From positions 1 through 64,000 of the forward strand of contig NZ_KK088648.1 of NCBI RefSeq assembly GCF_000600975.2: a stretch of 64,000 nt of DNA. Direction: 5' to 3'. Within the stretch, counting starts at the first letter, position 1. Each line of letters opens with the position of its first letter. This document shows positions 21,436 to 30,518 of this stretch, piece by piece. The notes under the pieces are model-generated. The model had not been told where the DNA came from. It ran no database searches and saw only the letters and a list, made by a program, of their open reading frames with translations. Made by a program: the position numbers and the translations under genes. This DNA is from Limimaricola hongkongensis DSM 17492. Its GTDB lineage: Bacteria; Pseudomonadota; Alphaproteobacteria; Rhodobacterales; Rhodobacteraceae.

Positions 21436-22171
21436 TGCCGCCACGATGAGCCAGCGCCCCGCCGCCACCGGCGAGGCGCTTTTGAAGATCGAAAATCTGC
21501 AAGGCTGGTACGGCGAAAGCCACGTGCTGCACGGCATCGACTTCGAGGTGCGCGAGGGCGAGGTCGTCACGCTTCTGGGCCGCAACGGCGCGGGCAAGAC
21601 CTCGACGCTTCTGGCAATCATGGGGATCCTGTCCAAGCGCAGCGGCTCGGTGACGATGCGGGGCACCGAGATGATCGGGCTGGAGCCGCGCCACATCGCC
21701 AAGCGCGGCATCGCGCTGTGCCCCGAGGAGCGCGGCATCTTCTCCTCGCTCAATGTCGAGGAAAACCTGATGCTGCCGCCCAAGATCGCCGAAGGCGGCC
21801 TGTCGGTCGAGCGGATCTACGAGCTGTTCCCGAACCTGCTGGAGCGCAAGCGCAGCCAGGGCACCAAGCTGTCGGGCGGCGAGCAGCAGATGCTCGCCAT
21901 CGCCCGCATCCTGCGCACCGGGGCCAAGCTGTTGCTGCTCGACGAGCCGACCGAGGGTCTCGCCCCCGTCATCGTCCAGCAGATCGGCGCGACGATCCGG
22001 CAATTGAAGCAGGAGGGCTTCACCATCGTGCTGGTCGAACAGAATTTCCGCTTCGCGGCCTCGGTCGCGGACCGGCACTACGTCGTCGATCAGGGCCGGG
22101 TGGTGGACATGATCCCCAACGCCGAACTCGACGCCAACATCGACAAGCTTCACGCCTATCTGGGCGTCTGA
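21428..22171 (+). CDS. Branched-chain amino acid-type ABC transporter ATP-binding protein (LivF-like)
   Basis: This 247-residue second ATPase has Walker A GRNGAGKTS, signature LSGGEQQML, Walker B LLLDEPTEGL and H-loop VEQNF. The short C-terminus and the order after the LivG-like gene identify it as LivF type. Its start lies 8 bases inside the preceding gene, giving tight coupling. Confidence 0.93.
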   Translation: MTDAATMSQRPAATGEALLKIENLQGWYGESHVLHGIDFEVREGEVVTLLGRNGAGKTSTLLAIMGILSKRSGSVTMRGTEMIGLEPRHIAKRGIALCPEERGIFSSLNVEENLMLPPKIAEGGLSVERIYELFPNLLERKRSQGTKLSGGEQQMLAIARILRTGAKLLLLDEPTEGLAPVIVQQIGATIRQLKQEGFTIVLVEQNFRFAASVADRHYVVDQGRVVDMIPNAELDANIDKLHAYLGV

Positions 22172-22217
22172 AGACTTCAAAAGGCGCATCAAAAGCGCCG
22201 TCCAATGGGAGGAAAAC

Positions 22218-23420
22218 ATGAAGAAAACGGTACTTGGTGCGCTGACTGTCGCATCCTTTGGCCTGCCCGCCATGGCCCAAGACAGCATCGACGTCACGCT
22301 CGGCGTGCTCAATGACCGCTCCGGCGTCTATGCCGACCTGTCGGGCGAAGGCTCGGTGGTCGCGGCGCGCATGGCGGTCGCGGATTTCGGCGCCGCCGAC
22401 AAGAGCATGAATGTCGAGGTGATCTCGGCCGACCACCAGAACAAGCCCGACATCGCGTCGAACATCGCGCGCCAGTGGTACGATCAGGACGGCGTCGACG
22501 CGATCCTCGACGTGCCGACCTCCTCGACCGCGCTCGCCGTGGCCGACATCACCGCGCAGGCCAACAAGATCCTGATCGACAGCGGCGCGGGCTCCACCGC
22601 GCTCACCGGCGAGCAGTGCCAGCCGACCACGATCCACTGGACCTACGACACCGCCGCCCTCGCCAAGGGCACCGGCGGCGCCGTGACCGAGCGCGGCGAC
22701 GCCAAGTGGTTCTTCCTGACCGCCGACTACGCCTTCGGCCATTCGCTCGAGGAAGAGACGATGAAGATCGTCGAGAACTCGGGCGGCGAAGTGGTCGGCT
22801 CGGTGCGCCACCCCTTCCCGGCGACCGACTTCTCGTCCTTCCTGCTGCAGGCGCAGGCTTCGGGCGCCGACGTGATCGGTCTTGCCAATGCGGGCGGCGA
22901 CACGGTCAACGCCATCAAGCAGGCCGCCGAGTTCGGCGTGACCCAGTCGGGCCAGGCGCTCGCCGCCCTGCTGATGTTCATCACCGACGTCCACGCGCTC
23001 GGCGCCGAGACCGCCCAAGGCCTCGTGCTGACCGAGGCCTTCTACTGGGATCACGACGACGACACCCGCGCCTGGTCGGCCCGGTTCGAGGAGCAGTTCG
23101 GCTCCAAGCCCACCATGGTCCATGCCGGGGTCTACTCGGGCACCATGCATTACCTACGCGCCGTCGAGGCCACCGGTTCGACCGATGGCGACGTGGTGGC
23201 CGAATGGATGAAGGCCAACAGCTTCGACGACCCGCTCTTCGGCGAAGGCTATGTGCGCAAGGATGGCCGGGTGATCCACGACATGCATCTCTACGAGGTG
23301 AAGTCGCCCGATGAATCCACCGGCGAGTGGGATCTCTACAACCACGTCTCGACCATCTCCGGCGAGGACGCGTTCCTGCCGATGGAAGGTTCGGGCTGCG
23401 CCTTTGCCAACGAAGGCTGA
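22218..23420 (+). CDS. ABC transporter substrate-binding protein (LivK/HAAT family)
   Basis: This 400-residue periplasmic binding protein of peripla_BP_6 type has a Sec signal (MKKTVLGALTVASFGLPAMAQ) and then the family opening VTLGVLNDRSGVYADLSG. Segments SADHQNKPDIA and WFFLTADYAFGHS are typical of the fold's two lobes. The ribosome site is GGGAGGAAAA. The gap of 46 bases before it holds a weak hairpin (22183-22199). The ligand is probably an amino acid, amide or aromatic acid; closely related Roseobacter proteins have no firm assignment that can be read here. Its separation from the ATPases and permeases by hairpins suggests it is expressed at a higher level. Confidence 0.9.
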   Translation: MKKTVLGALTVASFGLPAMAQDSIDVTLGVLNDRSGVYADLSGEGSVVAARMAVADFGAADKSMNVEVISADHQNKPDIASNIARQWYDQDGVDAILDVPTSSTALAVADITAQANKILIDSGAGSTALTGEQCQPTTIHWTYDTAALAKGTGGAVTERGDAKWFFLTADYAFGHSLEEETMKIVENSGGEVVGSVRHPFPATDFSSFLLQAQASGADVIGLANAGGDTVNAIKQAAEFGVTQSGQALAALLMFITDVHALGAETAQGLVLTEAFYWDHDDDTRAWSARFEEQFGSKPTMVHAGVYSGTMHYLRAVEATGSTDGDVVAEWMKANSFDDPLFGEGYVRKDGRVIHDMHLYEVKSPDESTGEWDLYNHVSTISGEDAFLPMEGSGCAFANEG

Positions 23421-23429
23421 CGGCTGACC

Positions 23430-23453
23430 GGGCGCGCCGCGCAAGGCGCGCCC
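23430..23453 (+). promoter_or_regulatory. Intercistronic hairpin after the binding-protein gene
   Basis: GGGCGCGCC and GGCGCGCCC form a perfect 9-bp stem with a 6-base loop, 10 bases after the stop codon. No T-run follows. Such hairpins commonly stabilise the upstream message, raising binding-protein levels over the permeases, or cause partial termination. Confidence 0.65.
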
Positions 23454-23493
23454 ACCCCCGCCCTTCGGGGCCACTCAAAACAACGGGACAGGC

Positions 23494-24381
23494 ATGTTCG
23501 AACTCCTAGGCATTCCGCCGCAGGTTCTGATGGGGCAGCTCCTGCTCGGGCTGATCAACGGGTCGTTCTACGCGGTCCTCTCGCTCGGGCTGGCTGTGAT
23601 CTTCGGCCTGCTCAACATCATCAATTTCAGCCATGGCGCGCAGTACATGCTCGGCGCCTTCGTCGCGTGGATGCTGCTCGAATATCTCGGCATCAACTAC
23701 TGGTGGGCGCTGATCCTCGTGCCCGTCATCGTCGGCGCGACCGGCATCGTGCTCGAAAAGCTGGCGCTGCGGCGGCTCTATCACCTCGATCACCTCTACG
23801 GCCTCTTGCTGACCTTCGGCGTCGCGCTGATCATCCAGGGGCTGTTTCGCAACTATTACGGGATCTCGGGCCTGCCCTACAACATCCCCGACCAGCTTTC
23901 GGGCGGCCAGAACCTCGGCTTCATGTTCCTGCCCAACTATCGCGGCTGGGTCGTGGTGGCCTCGGTCATCGTCTGCTTCGGCACCTGGTTCGTGATCGAG
24001 AAGACCCGGCTCGGCGCTTACTTGCGCGCCGCGACCGAGAACCCGACGCTGGTGGGCGCCTTCGGCATCAACGTGCCGCTGATGATCATGCTGACCTATG
24101 GCTTCGGCGTGGCGCTGGCGGGCTTTGCGGGCGTGCTCGCGGCGCCGATCTACTCGGTCAATCCGAACATGGGCGCGGATCTCATCATCGTCGTCTTTGC
24201 GGTCGTCGTCATCGGCGGCATGGGATCGATCATGGGCGCCATCGTCACCGGCTTCGGCCTCGGCGTGATCGAAGGGCTGACCAAGGTGTTCTACCCCGCC
24301 GGTTCCGCCGTCGTCATCTTCGTCATCATGGCCATCGTGCTGATGATCAAGCCCGAAGGCCTGTTCGGGAGGAACAACTGA
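23494..24381 (+). CDS. Branched-chain amino acid-type ABC permease (LivH-like)
   Basis: This 295-residue membrane protein has about eight helices. The family opening GLINGSFYAVLSLGLAVIFG with FSHGAQYMLGAF, and the cytoplasmic coupling segment RAATENPTLVGAFGINV, identify LivH. It ends by sharing one base with the ATG of the LivM-like gene (TGATG). The start at 23494 follows a GGGACAGGC site. Confidence 0.93.
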   Translation: MFELLGIPPQVLMGQLLLGLINGSFYAVLSLGLAVIFGLLNIINFSHGAQYMLGAFVAWMLLEYLGINYWWALILVPVIVGATGIVLEKLALRRLYHLDHLYGLLLTFGVALIIQGLFRNYYGISGLPYNIPDQLSGGQNLGFMFLPNYRGWVVVASVIVCFGTWFVIEKTRLGAYLRAATENPTLVGAFGINVPLMIMLTYGFGVALAGFAGVLAAPIYSVNPNMGADLIIVVFAVVVIGGMGSIMGAIVTGFGLGVIEGLTKVFYPAGSAVVIFVIMAIVLMIKPEGLFGRNN

Positions 24382-25361
24382 TGAGCGTCAGCGATATCCA
24401 GCCCGAAACGAACGAACGCCGCCCCGCCACCGCCGGCATGCCCAAGCTGCACATGGCGATCTTCGCCGTGCTGTTCGTGGTGCTCGCGGTGCTGCCGATG
24501 CTGGTCTACCCGGTCTTCGCGATGAAGGTGATGTGCTTTGCGCTCTTCGCGGCGGCCTTCAACCTGCTCTTGGGCTTCGGCGGGCTCTTGTCCTTCGGCC
24601 ATGCCGCCTATTTCGGCGGCGCCTCCTACGTCGCGGCGCATGCCTCCAAGGTCTGGGGGCTCTCGCCCGAGCTGTCGATCATCGCGGGCACCCTCGCCGC
24701 GGGCATTCTCGGCCTCGCCATCGGCGCGCTGGCGATCCGGCGGCAGGGGATCTATTTCGCCATGGTCACGCTGGCCTTCGCGCAGATGGTCTATTTCTTC
24801 GCGCTGCAGGCCGATTTCACCGGCGGCGAGGACGGCATCCAGTCGGTGCCGCGCGGCTCGCTGTTCGGGATCTTCCCCGTCGACAGCAACGAGGCGCTCT
24901 ACTACCTCGTGCTCGCCGTGACCTTCGGCGGCATCCTGTTCCTCTACCGGATCGTGCATTCGCCCTTTGGCCAGGTGCTCAAGGCGATCCGCGAGAACGA
25001 GCCGCGCGCGATCTCGCTCGGCTACAGGGTGAACCGCTACAAGCTCATGGTCTTCGTGCTCTCGGCCTCCTTCGCGGGTCTGGCGGGCGCCACCAAGAGC
25101 CAGGTGTTCCAGCTTGCCTCGCTCACGGACGTGCACTGGTCGATGTCGGGCGAAGTGGTGCTGATGACGCTTCTGGGCGGGGTCGGCACGGTGTTCGGGC
25201 CGCTCTTGGGGGCCACCATCGTGGTGACGATGCAGAACTACCTCGCCTCGATGGGCGCATGGGTCACGGTGATCCAGGGCGTGATCTTCGTGCTCGGCGT
25301 GCTGCTGTTCCGCGAAGGCATCGTCGGCGTGATCTCGAAATGGCTCAAGCGGCCGCTCTGA
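24381..25361 (+). CDS. Branched-chain amino acid-type ABC permease (LivM-like)
   Basis: This 326-residue membrane protein is the second permease. Characteristic segments are FNLLLGFGGLLSFGHAAYFG, RRQGIYFAMVTLAFAQM and the coupling region KAIRENEPRAISLGYRV. It is the last gene of the operon, coupled to LivH by a one-base overlap and followed by a strong terminator. Confidence 0.93.
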   Translation: MSVSDIQPETNERRPATAGMPKLHMAIFAVLFVVLAVLPMLVYPVFAMKVMCFALFAAAFNLLLGFGGLLSFGHAAYFGGASYVAAHASKVWGLSPELSIIAGTLAAGILGLAIGALAIRRQGIYFAMVTLAFAQMVYFFALQADFTGGEDGIQSVPRGSLFGIFPVDSNEALYYLVLAVTFGGILFLYRIVHSPFGQVLKAIRENEPRAISLGYRVNRYKLMVFVLSASFAGLAGATKSQVFQLASLTDVHWSMSGEVVLMTLLGGVGTVFGPLLGATIVVTMQNYLASMGAWVTVIQGVIFVLGVLLFREGIVGVISKWLKRPL

Positions 25362-25383
25362 AGCGGCAGCGAACGGAACCGAA

Positions 25384-25417
25384 AAAAAGGCCCGGGGGGA
25401 TGCTCCCGGGCCTTTTT
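25384..25417. terminator. Bidirectional Rho-independent terminator
   Basis: A 13-bp perfect stem (25384-25396 with 25405-25417) starts with an A-run and ends with a T-run, so it can terminate both the ABC operon (plus) and the YegD-like gene (minus), which converge here. Confidence 0.92.
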
Positions 25418-25469
25418 GCGTGGCGCGATCCGACATGTCGGGTTTGCGTATTTGTGGAACAAAGTGGCC

Positions 25470-26723
25470 TCAGCCAAAGCGGCGACCGGCCTCCAGCGCA
25501 AGACCCGTGCCGACCGACCCCAGCATGTCGCCTGTCGCGATCCGCGCCTCGGGCAGACGCTCGGCCACCAGCGCGCGCAAGATGGGCAGGCGCGAAGAGC
25601 CGCCTGTCATGAACACCGTGCCGATCGCCTGGGGCCCGACGCCCGCCTGAGCCAGTACCGCGCCGATCCGGTCGCCGATCCGGGTCAGCGGTGCGGCAAT
25701 GGCCGCCTCGAATTCCGCGCGCGTCACCACCGGGTTCGGGCCGCCCACCAGCGGCTTCAACTCAAGGCGCGCGGCCTCGGCCTCCGACAACTCGACCTTC
25801 ACGCCCTCCACCGCCATGGCAAGCGCGTGGCCGCGCCGGTCCTCGACCGCGCGGACCATGCGGCCCACCAGCTCGGGCGCATCCGCCTCGCGCGCGAGCG
25901 CCTTGAGATCCGACAGCGCGCGCGCCGCATAAAGCCGGTTGATGCGGTGCCACGTGGCGAAATCGACGTAGTAATGCCGCGGCATGTCGCCCTTGCCGCC
26001 CCGGATCGGGCTGCCGAGACCGAGATGCGGCATGGCGCTGGCGAGGCTCAAGAGCCGGTCGAGATCGGTGCCGCCGACCCGGATGCCGTCATTGGCAAGG
26101 ATGTCGTCCGCGCGGTCGGGACGCGACCTGCGCCCGGGGCCGACGCGCACCACCGAGAAATCCGAGGTGCCGCCGCCGATATCGACGATCAGGACAAGCT
26201 CTTCCTGCGCGATGCCGCTTTCGTAATGCAGCGCCGCGGCGATCGGCTCGTATTGAAAGCTCACCTCCGAAAACCCCGCGCCGCGCGCGATCTCCTCCAG
26301 CGCGTCCTGCGCCGCGCGGTCGCCCGTCGCATCGTCGTCGACGAAATGCACCGGGCGGCCCAGAACCGCGCGTTCGACGCCGGGCATGGCCGCGTCGAGC
26401 CGGGCGCGCAGATGCCCGAAGTAATGCCCGAGGATCTCCACGAAGCTCACCGAGCGGCGGCCGATCGCCGTGCGCTCGGTGATCAGCGACGAACCCAGCG
26501 TGCTTTTCAACCCGCGAAGGAGCCGCCCGTCCTCGCCCTCGGCATAGGCGTCGATCGCGGCGCGGCCAAAGATCGGCGCGGGATCGTCCACCTCCCAGAA
26601 CACCGCGCTCGGGATCGTCGGCTCTTCTCCCTCGACCGCGATCAGCCGCGCGCCCTGCGCGCAGCCCAGGCCGACGGTGGAATTGGAAGTGCCGAAATCG
26701 ATGCCGCAGGCCGTGGACGTCAT
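25470..26723 (-). CDS. Hsp70-family protein, YegD-like
   Basis: This 417-residue protein has the actin/Hsp70 ATPase fold. It shows phosphate 1 motif GIDFGTSNSTVGLG, phosphate 2 motif VDIGGGTSDFSVV and adenosine motif FMTGGSSRLPIL. It lacks the substrate-binding domain of DnaK (about 640 residues) and matches the truncated YegD group. ATPase activity is likely; the client is unknown. It sits between the amino-acid transporter and the flagellar cluster with no evident functional link to either. Confidence 0.9.
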   Translation of the reverse strand: MTSTACGIDFGTSNSTVGLGCAQGARLIAVEGEEPTIPSAVFWEVDDPAPIFGRAAIDAYAEGEDGRLLRGLKSTLGSSLITERTAIGRRSVSFVEILGHYFGHLRARLDAAMPGVERAVLGRPVHFVDDDATGDRAAQDALEEIARGAGFSEVSFQYEPIAAALHYESGIAQEELVLIVDIGGGTSDFSVVRVGPGRRSRPDRADDILANDGIRVGGTDLDRLLSLASAMPHLGLGSPIRGGKGDMPRHYYVDFATWHRINRLYAARALSDLKALAREADAPELVGRMVRAVEDRRGHALAMAVEGVKVELSEAEAARLELKPLVGGPNPVVTRAEFEAAIAAPLTRIGDRIGAVLAQAGVGPQAIGTVFMTGGSSRLPILRALVAERLPEARIATGDMLGSVGTGLALEAGRRFG

Positions 26724-26807
26724 GAGGGGTCTCCGCCGAGTGAGGCCCCGCCGGGCCGGTCCGAGCGGACCTCTCTAGACGTCCGGGACCACGGGCGAAA
26801 GCCCCCT

Positions 26808-28217
26808 TCAGCCGGGCGCGCGGCGCAGCGGCGCGGGCGCCGCCGGGGGCTTGGGCAACGCCACGGCGATGCCCGCCTCGGCCAGCATGCGGTAGATCTC
26901 GGCAAAGCTTTCATCGGCGACCATCGCTTCGCCCTTGCGCTGGCTGAGAAACGTGTCGGCGGGGCGCGCGAAGCGGATCGCGGCGTCGACCTCCTCGTCG
27001 GAACCGGACTTGTAGGCACCGATGCGGATCAGCTCCTCCATGTCGGCATGCCGCGCGAGGCTGCGCCGCGCCGCCTGCAACACCGCGTATTCCGCCGCCG
27101 AATGACAGCCGGGCAGCATCCGCGAGATGCTCTTTTGGATGTTGACCGCCGGAAAGCGCCCCTGCTCGGCGATGGCGCGGTCGAGCACGACATGGCCGTC
27201 GAGCACGCCGCGCACCGCGTCGGCCACCGGCTCGTTCATGTCGTCGCCATCGACCAGCACCGTGTAGAGACCGGTGATGTCGCCCTGCCCCTCGGCGCCG
27301 GGGCCCGAACGCTCAAGGAGCTGCGGCAGCTCGGCGAACACCGTGGGCGGATAGCCCTTGGCCGTCGGCGGCTCGCCCGCCGCCAGCCCGATCTCGCGCT
27401 GCGCCATGGCAAAGCGGGTGACGCTGTCGAGAAGCAAGAGCACCTGAAGCCCCTGATCGCGGAAATGCTCGGCCACGGCGGTCGCGGTCCAGGCGGCCTG
27501 TCGGCGCATGAGCGGCGGCTCGTCACCGGTGGAAACCACCATGACCGAACGCGCCATGCCCTCCGGCCCGAGATCCTCCTGGATGAAATCCTGCACCTCG
27601 CGGCCGCGCTCGCCGACAAGGCCCACCACGATCACGTCGGCCTGCGCGCCGCGCGCCAGCATCGCCATCAGTGTCGATTTGCCGACGCCCGAGCCGGCGA
27701 AGACGCCCATGCGCTGGCCCCGGCACAGCGGCACGAAGACGTCGAGCGTCTTGATGCCCGTGTCGAGCCGCGCGCCGACCCGGCGGCGGGCAAAGGCGGC
27801 GGGCGGCCCGGCGCGCACCGGGCGCGCGGCCTCGCCCTCCATCAGCGGCCCGCGCCCGTCGAGCGGCTCTCCGAGCGCGTTGACCACCCGCCCGATCCAC
27901 GCGCCGTCGGGGCGCACCAGGTCGCCGCGCGGGCTGCTTTCGACCCGGTCGCCGACCACCACGCCGGACCACGATCCGAAGGGCAGAAGATGCGTGCCGC
28001 GCGCGTCGATGCCGACCACCTCGCCCAAGACCGGCCCGCGCGCGCCATGCACCGTACAGCGCCCGCCGATCCCGACCGCCCGCTCCAGCCCGCTCACCGT
28101 GAGCGACAGGCCCAGCACCGCGCGCACCTCGCCCGAGACGCGCGCCTCGGAGGCGTTGCGCAGTTGCGACGTCAGTTCCGAAAATGCCGTCTGCATGAAG
28201 ATCATCCCGGTAGTCAT
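26808..28217 (-). CDS. fliI: FliI, flagellum-specific ATPase
   Basis: This 469-residue ATPase energises the flagellar type III export apparatus. Walker A is GSGVGKST near residues 173-180, followed by VGLVGERGREV, the Walker B region LQVLLLLDSVTRFA and the PPTAKGYPP segment typical of FliI/SctN. ATG at 28217 gives the longest frame; ATGs for MIF and MQT a few codons later are equally possible because none has a clear ribosome site. Its usual partner fliJ is not next to it. It diverges from flgB across only 46 bases. Confidence 0.95.
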   Translation of the reverse strand: MTTGMIFMQTAFSELTSQLRNASEARVSGEVRAVLGLSLTVSGLERAVGIGGRCTVHGARGPVLGEVVGIDARGTHLLPFGSWSGVVVGDRVESSPRGDLVRPDGAWIGRVVNALGEPLDGRGPLMEGEAARPVRAGPPAAFARRRVGARLDTGIKTLDVFVPLCRGQRMGVFAGSGVGKSTLMAMLARGAQADVIVVGLVGERGREVQDFIQEDLGPEGMARSVMVVSTGDEPPLMRRQAAWTATAVAEHFRDQGLQVLLLLDSVTRFAMAQREIGLAAGEPPTAKGYPPTVFAELPQLLERSGPGAEGQGDITGLYTVLVDGDDMNEPVADAVRGVLDGHVVLDRAIAEQGRFPAVNIQKSISRMLPGCHSAAEYAVLQAARRSLARHADMEELIRIGAYKSGSDEEVDAAIRFARPADTFLSQRKGEAMVADESFAEIYRMLAEAGIAVALPKPPAAPAPLRRAPG

Positions 28218-28263
28218 GCCGATTTATACATGCTATCCATGATCGACCCGAAAGGAAACGCAA

Positions 28264-28656
28264 ATGCTCGATGGCATGTCCTTCTTTGCTCTTGCTTCGA
28301 AACGGCTCGATTGGCTCGCGTCGCGGCAGAAGGTGATCTCCGAAAACGTCGCCAACGCCGACACGCCGGGCTTTCGCGCGCGGGAGGTGTCGGGCTTCGA
28401 CGCCGTGCTCGCGGGGGCGCAATCCGGGGTCGCCACCACCGATGCGCGCCACATCACCTCTTCCGGCGGGCGCCACGACGCGACCCGCGTGATCGACGAT
28501 CCCGCCGCCTGGGACGCCTCGATCGACGGCAACACCGTGGTGCTCGAACAGCAGACCGTGAAGGCCGCGGAGGTGAGCGAAAGCTATCGCCTCGCCAGCC
28601 AGCTCTACCGCAAGGGCCACGAGCTTCTGTCGCTGTCCGTCACCGGCATGCGCTGA
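28264..28656 (+). CDS. flgB: FlgB, flagellar proximal rod protein
   Basis: This 130-residue rod subunit is exported without a cleaved signal. The N-terminal rod/hook motif SENVANADTPGFRAREV and the C-terminal helix with YRLASQLY are standard. The start follows AAAGGAAACG. First gene of a block that encodes rod parts and export-gate proteins. Confidence 0.95.
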   Translation: MLDGMSFFALASKRLDWLASRQKVISENVANADTPGFRAREVSGFDAVLAGAQSGVATTDARHITSSGGRHDATRVIDDPAAWDASIDGNTVVLEQQTVKAAEVSESYRLASQLYRKGHELLSLSVTGMR

Positions 28657-28672
28657 GCTTCAGGAGATCGCC

Positions 28673-29083
28673 ATGGACCCTCTCAACTCGATCAGCGCGA
28701 TCGCCGCCAGCGGCATGAAGGCGCAGGGCGAACGGCTCAAGGTGGTCGCCGAGAACGTCGCCAACGCGGATTCCACCGGCAGCACGCCCGGCGCCGATCC
28801 CTATCGCCGCAAGACGCTGTCCTTCGAGGAGATGATCGACCGCGAGATCGGCGCCTCGATGGTCCGGGTCGAGGATTTCGGCCGCGACAAGACGCCTTTC
28901 ATGCTGGTGCACGACCCCGCGCACCCGGCGGCGGATGCCAAGGGCATGGTGAAGATGCCCAACGTCAACCCGATCCTCGAGATGAGCAACATGCGCGAGG
29001 CCTCGCGCAGCTACGAGGCGAACATGAACATGTTCGAGGCCGGGCGCGCGATGCGGACCCAGATGCTTGATCTGTTGCGATAG
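28673..29083 (+). CDS. flgC: FlgC, flagellar proximal rod protein
   Basis: This 136-residue rod subunit carries the N-terminal motif AENVANADSTG and the C-terminal segment NPILEMSNMREASRSYEAN, both diagnostic for FlgC. AGGAG precedes the ATG. It lies 16 bases after flgB. Confidence 0.95.
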   Translation: MDPLNSISAIAASGMKAQGERLKVVAENVANADSTGSTPGADPYRRKTLSFEEMIDREIGASMVRVEDFGRDKTPFMLVHDPAHPAADAKGMVKMPNVNPILEMSNMREASRSYEANMNMFEAGRAMRTQMLDLLR

Positions 29084-29092
29084 GTTTGACCG

Positions 29093-29416
29093 ATGACCGA
29101 ATTTTCCTCGATCCTTTCCACCTCGAATGTCCGCGGCGCCTACCGCTCCTCGCAGGAGCTGTCGGGCACGCCTGTTCCGGCCGAACCCGCGGCCACCGGC
29201 GACAGCTTTGCCGAGATCCTGAAGGGCGCCACCGCGAACACGGTCGGCAACATACGCGACGCCGAAGCCGTGGCGCATAAGGGGCTGGTGGGGGAAGTCA
29301 GCACCCAGCAGGTGGTCGAGGCGACGCTCGAGCTCGAAAGCACCGTGAAGATGATGGTCTCGATGCGCGACAAGGTGGTCGAGGCCTATCAGGAAATCAT
29401 GCGGATGCCGATCTGA
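29093..29416 (+). CDS. fliE: FliE, flagellar hook-basal body junction protein
   Basis: This 107-residue protein joins the MS ring to the rod. The C-terminal segment QQVVEATLELESTVKMMVSMRDKVVEAYQ is spread over residues 72-101 and is FliE-specific (VxMRxKVVxAYQEIxxM). It is nine bases after flgC. Confidence 0.93.
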   Translation: MTEFSSILSTSNVRGAYRSSQELSGTPVPAEPAATGDSFAEILKGATANTVGNIRDAEAVAHKGLVGEVSTQQVVEATLELESTVKMMVSMRDKVVEAYQEIMRMPI

Positions 29417-29450
29417 TCGCGGCATCGTTCAGGGCGCGGGGGCCGCGGCG

Positions 29451-29720
29451 ATGACCGAGAGCGATACATACGACATCCTGTCGGAGACGATCCTCGCGGT
29501 GCTGATCGGCTCGGGGCCGATCCTGGCGCTGGCGCTGGGCGTCGGGCTCGTCATCGCCTTCTTTCAGGCGCTGACCCAGATCCAGGAAATGACGCTGACC
29601 TTCGTGCCGAAGATCGCGGCGATCTTTCTCGGCCTGCTGGCGGCCACGCCCTTCATCTATGCCACGCTGACCAAGCTGTCGGACCGGGTCTTCGACCTGA
29701 TCGCGAGCGGCGGCGCATGA
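29451..29720 (+). CDS. fliQ: FliQ, flagellar export gate protein
   Basis: This 89-residue protein has two membrane helices and the FliQ motif FFQALTQIQEMTLTFVPK. It forms part of the FliPQR export gate. Its stop overlaps the next start as ATGA. Confidence 0.95.
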   Translation: MTESDTYDILSETILAVLIGSGPILALALGVGLVIAFFQALTQIQEMTLTFVPKIAAIFLGLLAATPFIYATLTKLSDRVFDLIASGGA

Positions 29721-30511
29721 GACGGCTCGGCCTCGCCGTGGCGCTGGTCGCGGCGCTCCTGCCGCGGCCCGGCCTTGCCGGCTGGGGCGATTTCTACCGC
29801 GGCTCGGGCGCGCGGCAGGCCCCGGCCGCCGCCGGGGCCGATGCGCATGGCGCGCCGCTCGAACACGGTGTCTGCGTGGCCGAGATCCTGCGCGCGCAGC
29901 TGCGCCACCGCATCCCCGGCAATTTGCTGCTGGCCATCGGCATCCAGGAGGCCGGCGTGACGCGCGGCGGCCATCAGACGATCTGGCCCTACGCGGTGAA
30001 CGCCGCGGGCGAAGGCCGGCTGTTCGACAGCCGCGCGCAGGCGCTGGGCTGGATCGCGCAGCGGCGCGCGGCGGGGATCGACAGCATCGATGTCGGCTGC
30101 ATGCAGATCAACATGCGCTGGCATCCCGAGGCGTTCGAGGACACGGCCCAGGGGTTCGACCCGGCGCGCAATGTCGATTACGCGGCGCGGTTCCTGCGCG
30201 GGCTCTACGAGGAATTCGGCGACTGGACCGCCGCCGCCGGGGCCTATCATTCCCGCACGCCCGAGGCGCAGCAGGTCTATCTCGCGGCGCTGCGCCGCAA
30301 CATCGAGGTCGCCAATGACCGCATCGCCGGGTTTCGCGACATCGCCGGCCGTGGCGCGGCATCACCGGTCGCCCCCGGCGCCAGCCCGCTGGCGCGCGGC
30401 GCCATGCGGCGCGGCTGGTCGGCGGGTGGCGCGGCGGGCGGCGCGCGCTTCGGCATCTACAGCAACGCCCCGCTCAGGCCGGTGATCGGCCGCGCCGATC
30501 CGGCATCGTGA
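29717..30511 (+). CDS. Lytic transglycosylase, SltF-like, flagellar
   Basis: This 264-residue protein has a Sec signal (cleavage near GLAG) and an SLT domain: catalytic Glu78 in AIGIQEAG, the S-x-D-V-G-x-MQIN segment SIDVGCMQIN and AGAYHSRTPE. The last 60 residues are Ala/Gly/Pro-rich and probably disordered. It overlaps fliQ by four bases inside the flagellar operon, and the FlgJ of this cluster lacks a muramidase domain. This is the arrangement seen in Rhodobacter sphaeroides, where SltF opens the peptidoglycan for the rod. Assignment as SltF is by context. Confidence 0.85.
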   Translation: MRRLGLAVALVAALLPRPGLAGWGDFYRGSGARQAPAAAGADAHGAPLEHGVCVAEILRAQLRHRIPGNLLLAIGIQEAGVTRGGHQTIWPYAVNAAGEGRLFDSRAQALGWIAQRRAAGIDSIDVGCMQINMRWHPEAFEDTAQGFDPARNVDYAARFLRGLYEEFGDWTAAAGAYHSRTPEAQQVYLAALRRNIEVANDRIAGFRDIAGRGAASPVAPGASPLARGAMRRGWSAGGAAGGARFGIYSNAPLRPVIGRADPAS

Positions 30512-30518
30512 GACCCGC

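Noticed and set aside
22183..22199. GGCGC-N7-GCGCC as a terminator before the binding-protein gene
   Set aside because: The stem is only 5 bp with no T-run, and the operon clearly continues.
25416..28718. 1,100-residue plus-strand frame opposite the YegD-like and fliI genes
   Set aside because: Low-complexity shadow of two well-supported minus-strand genes.
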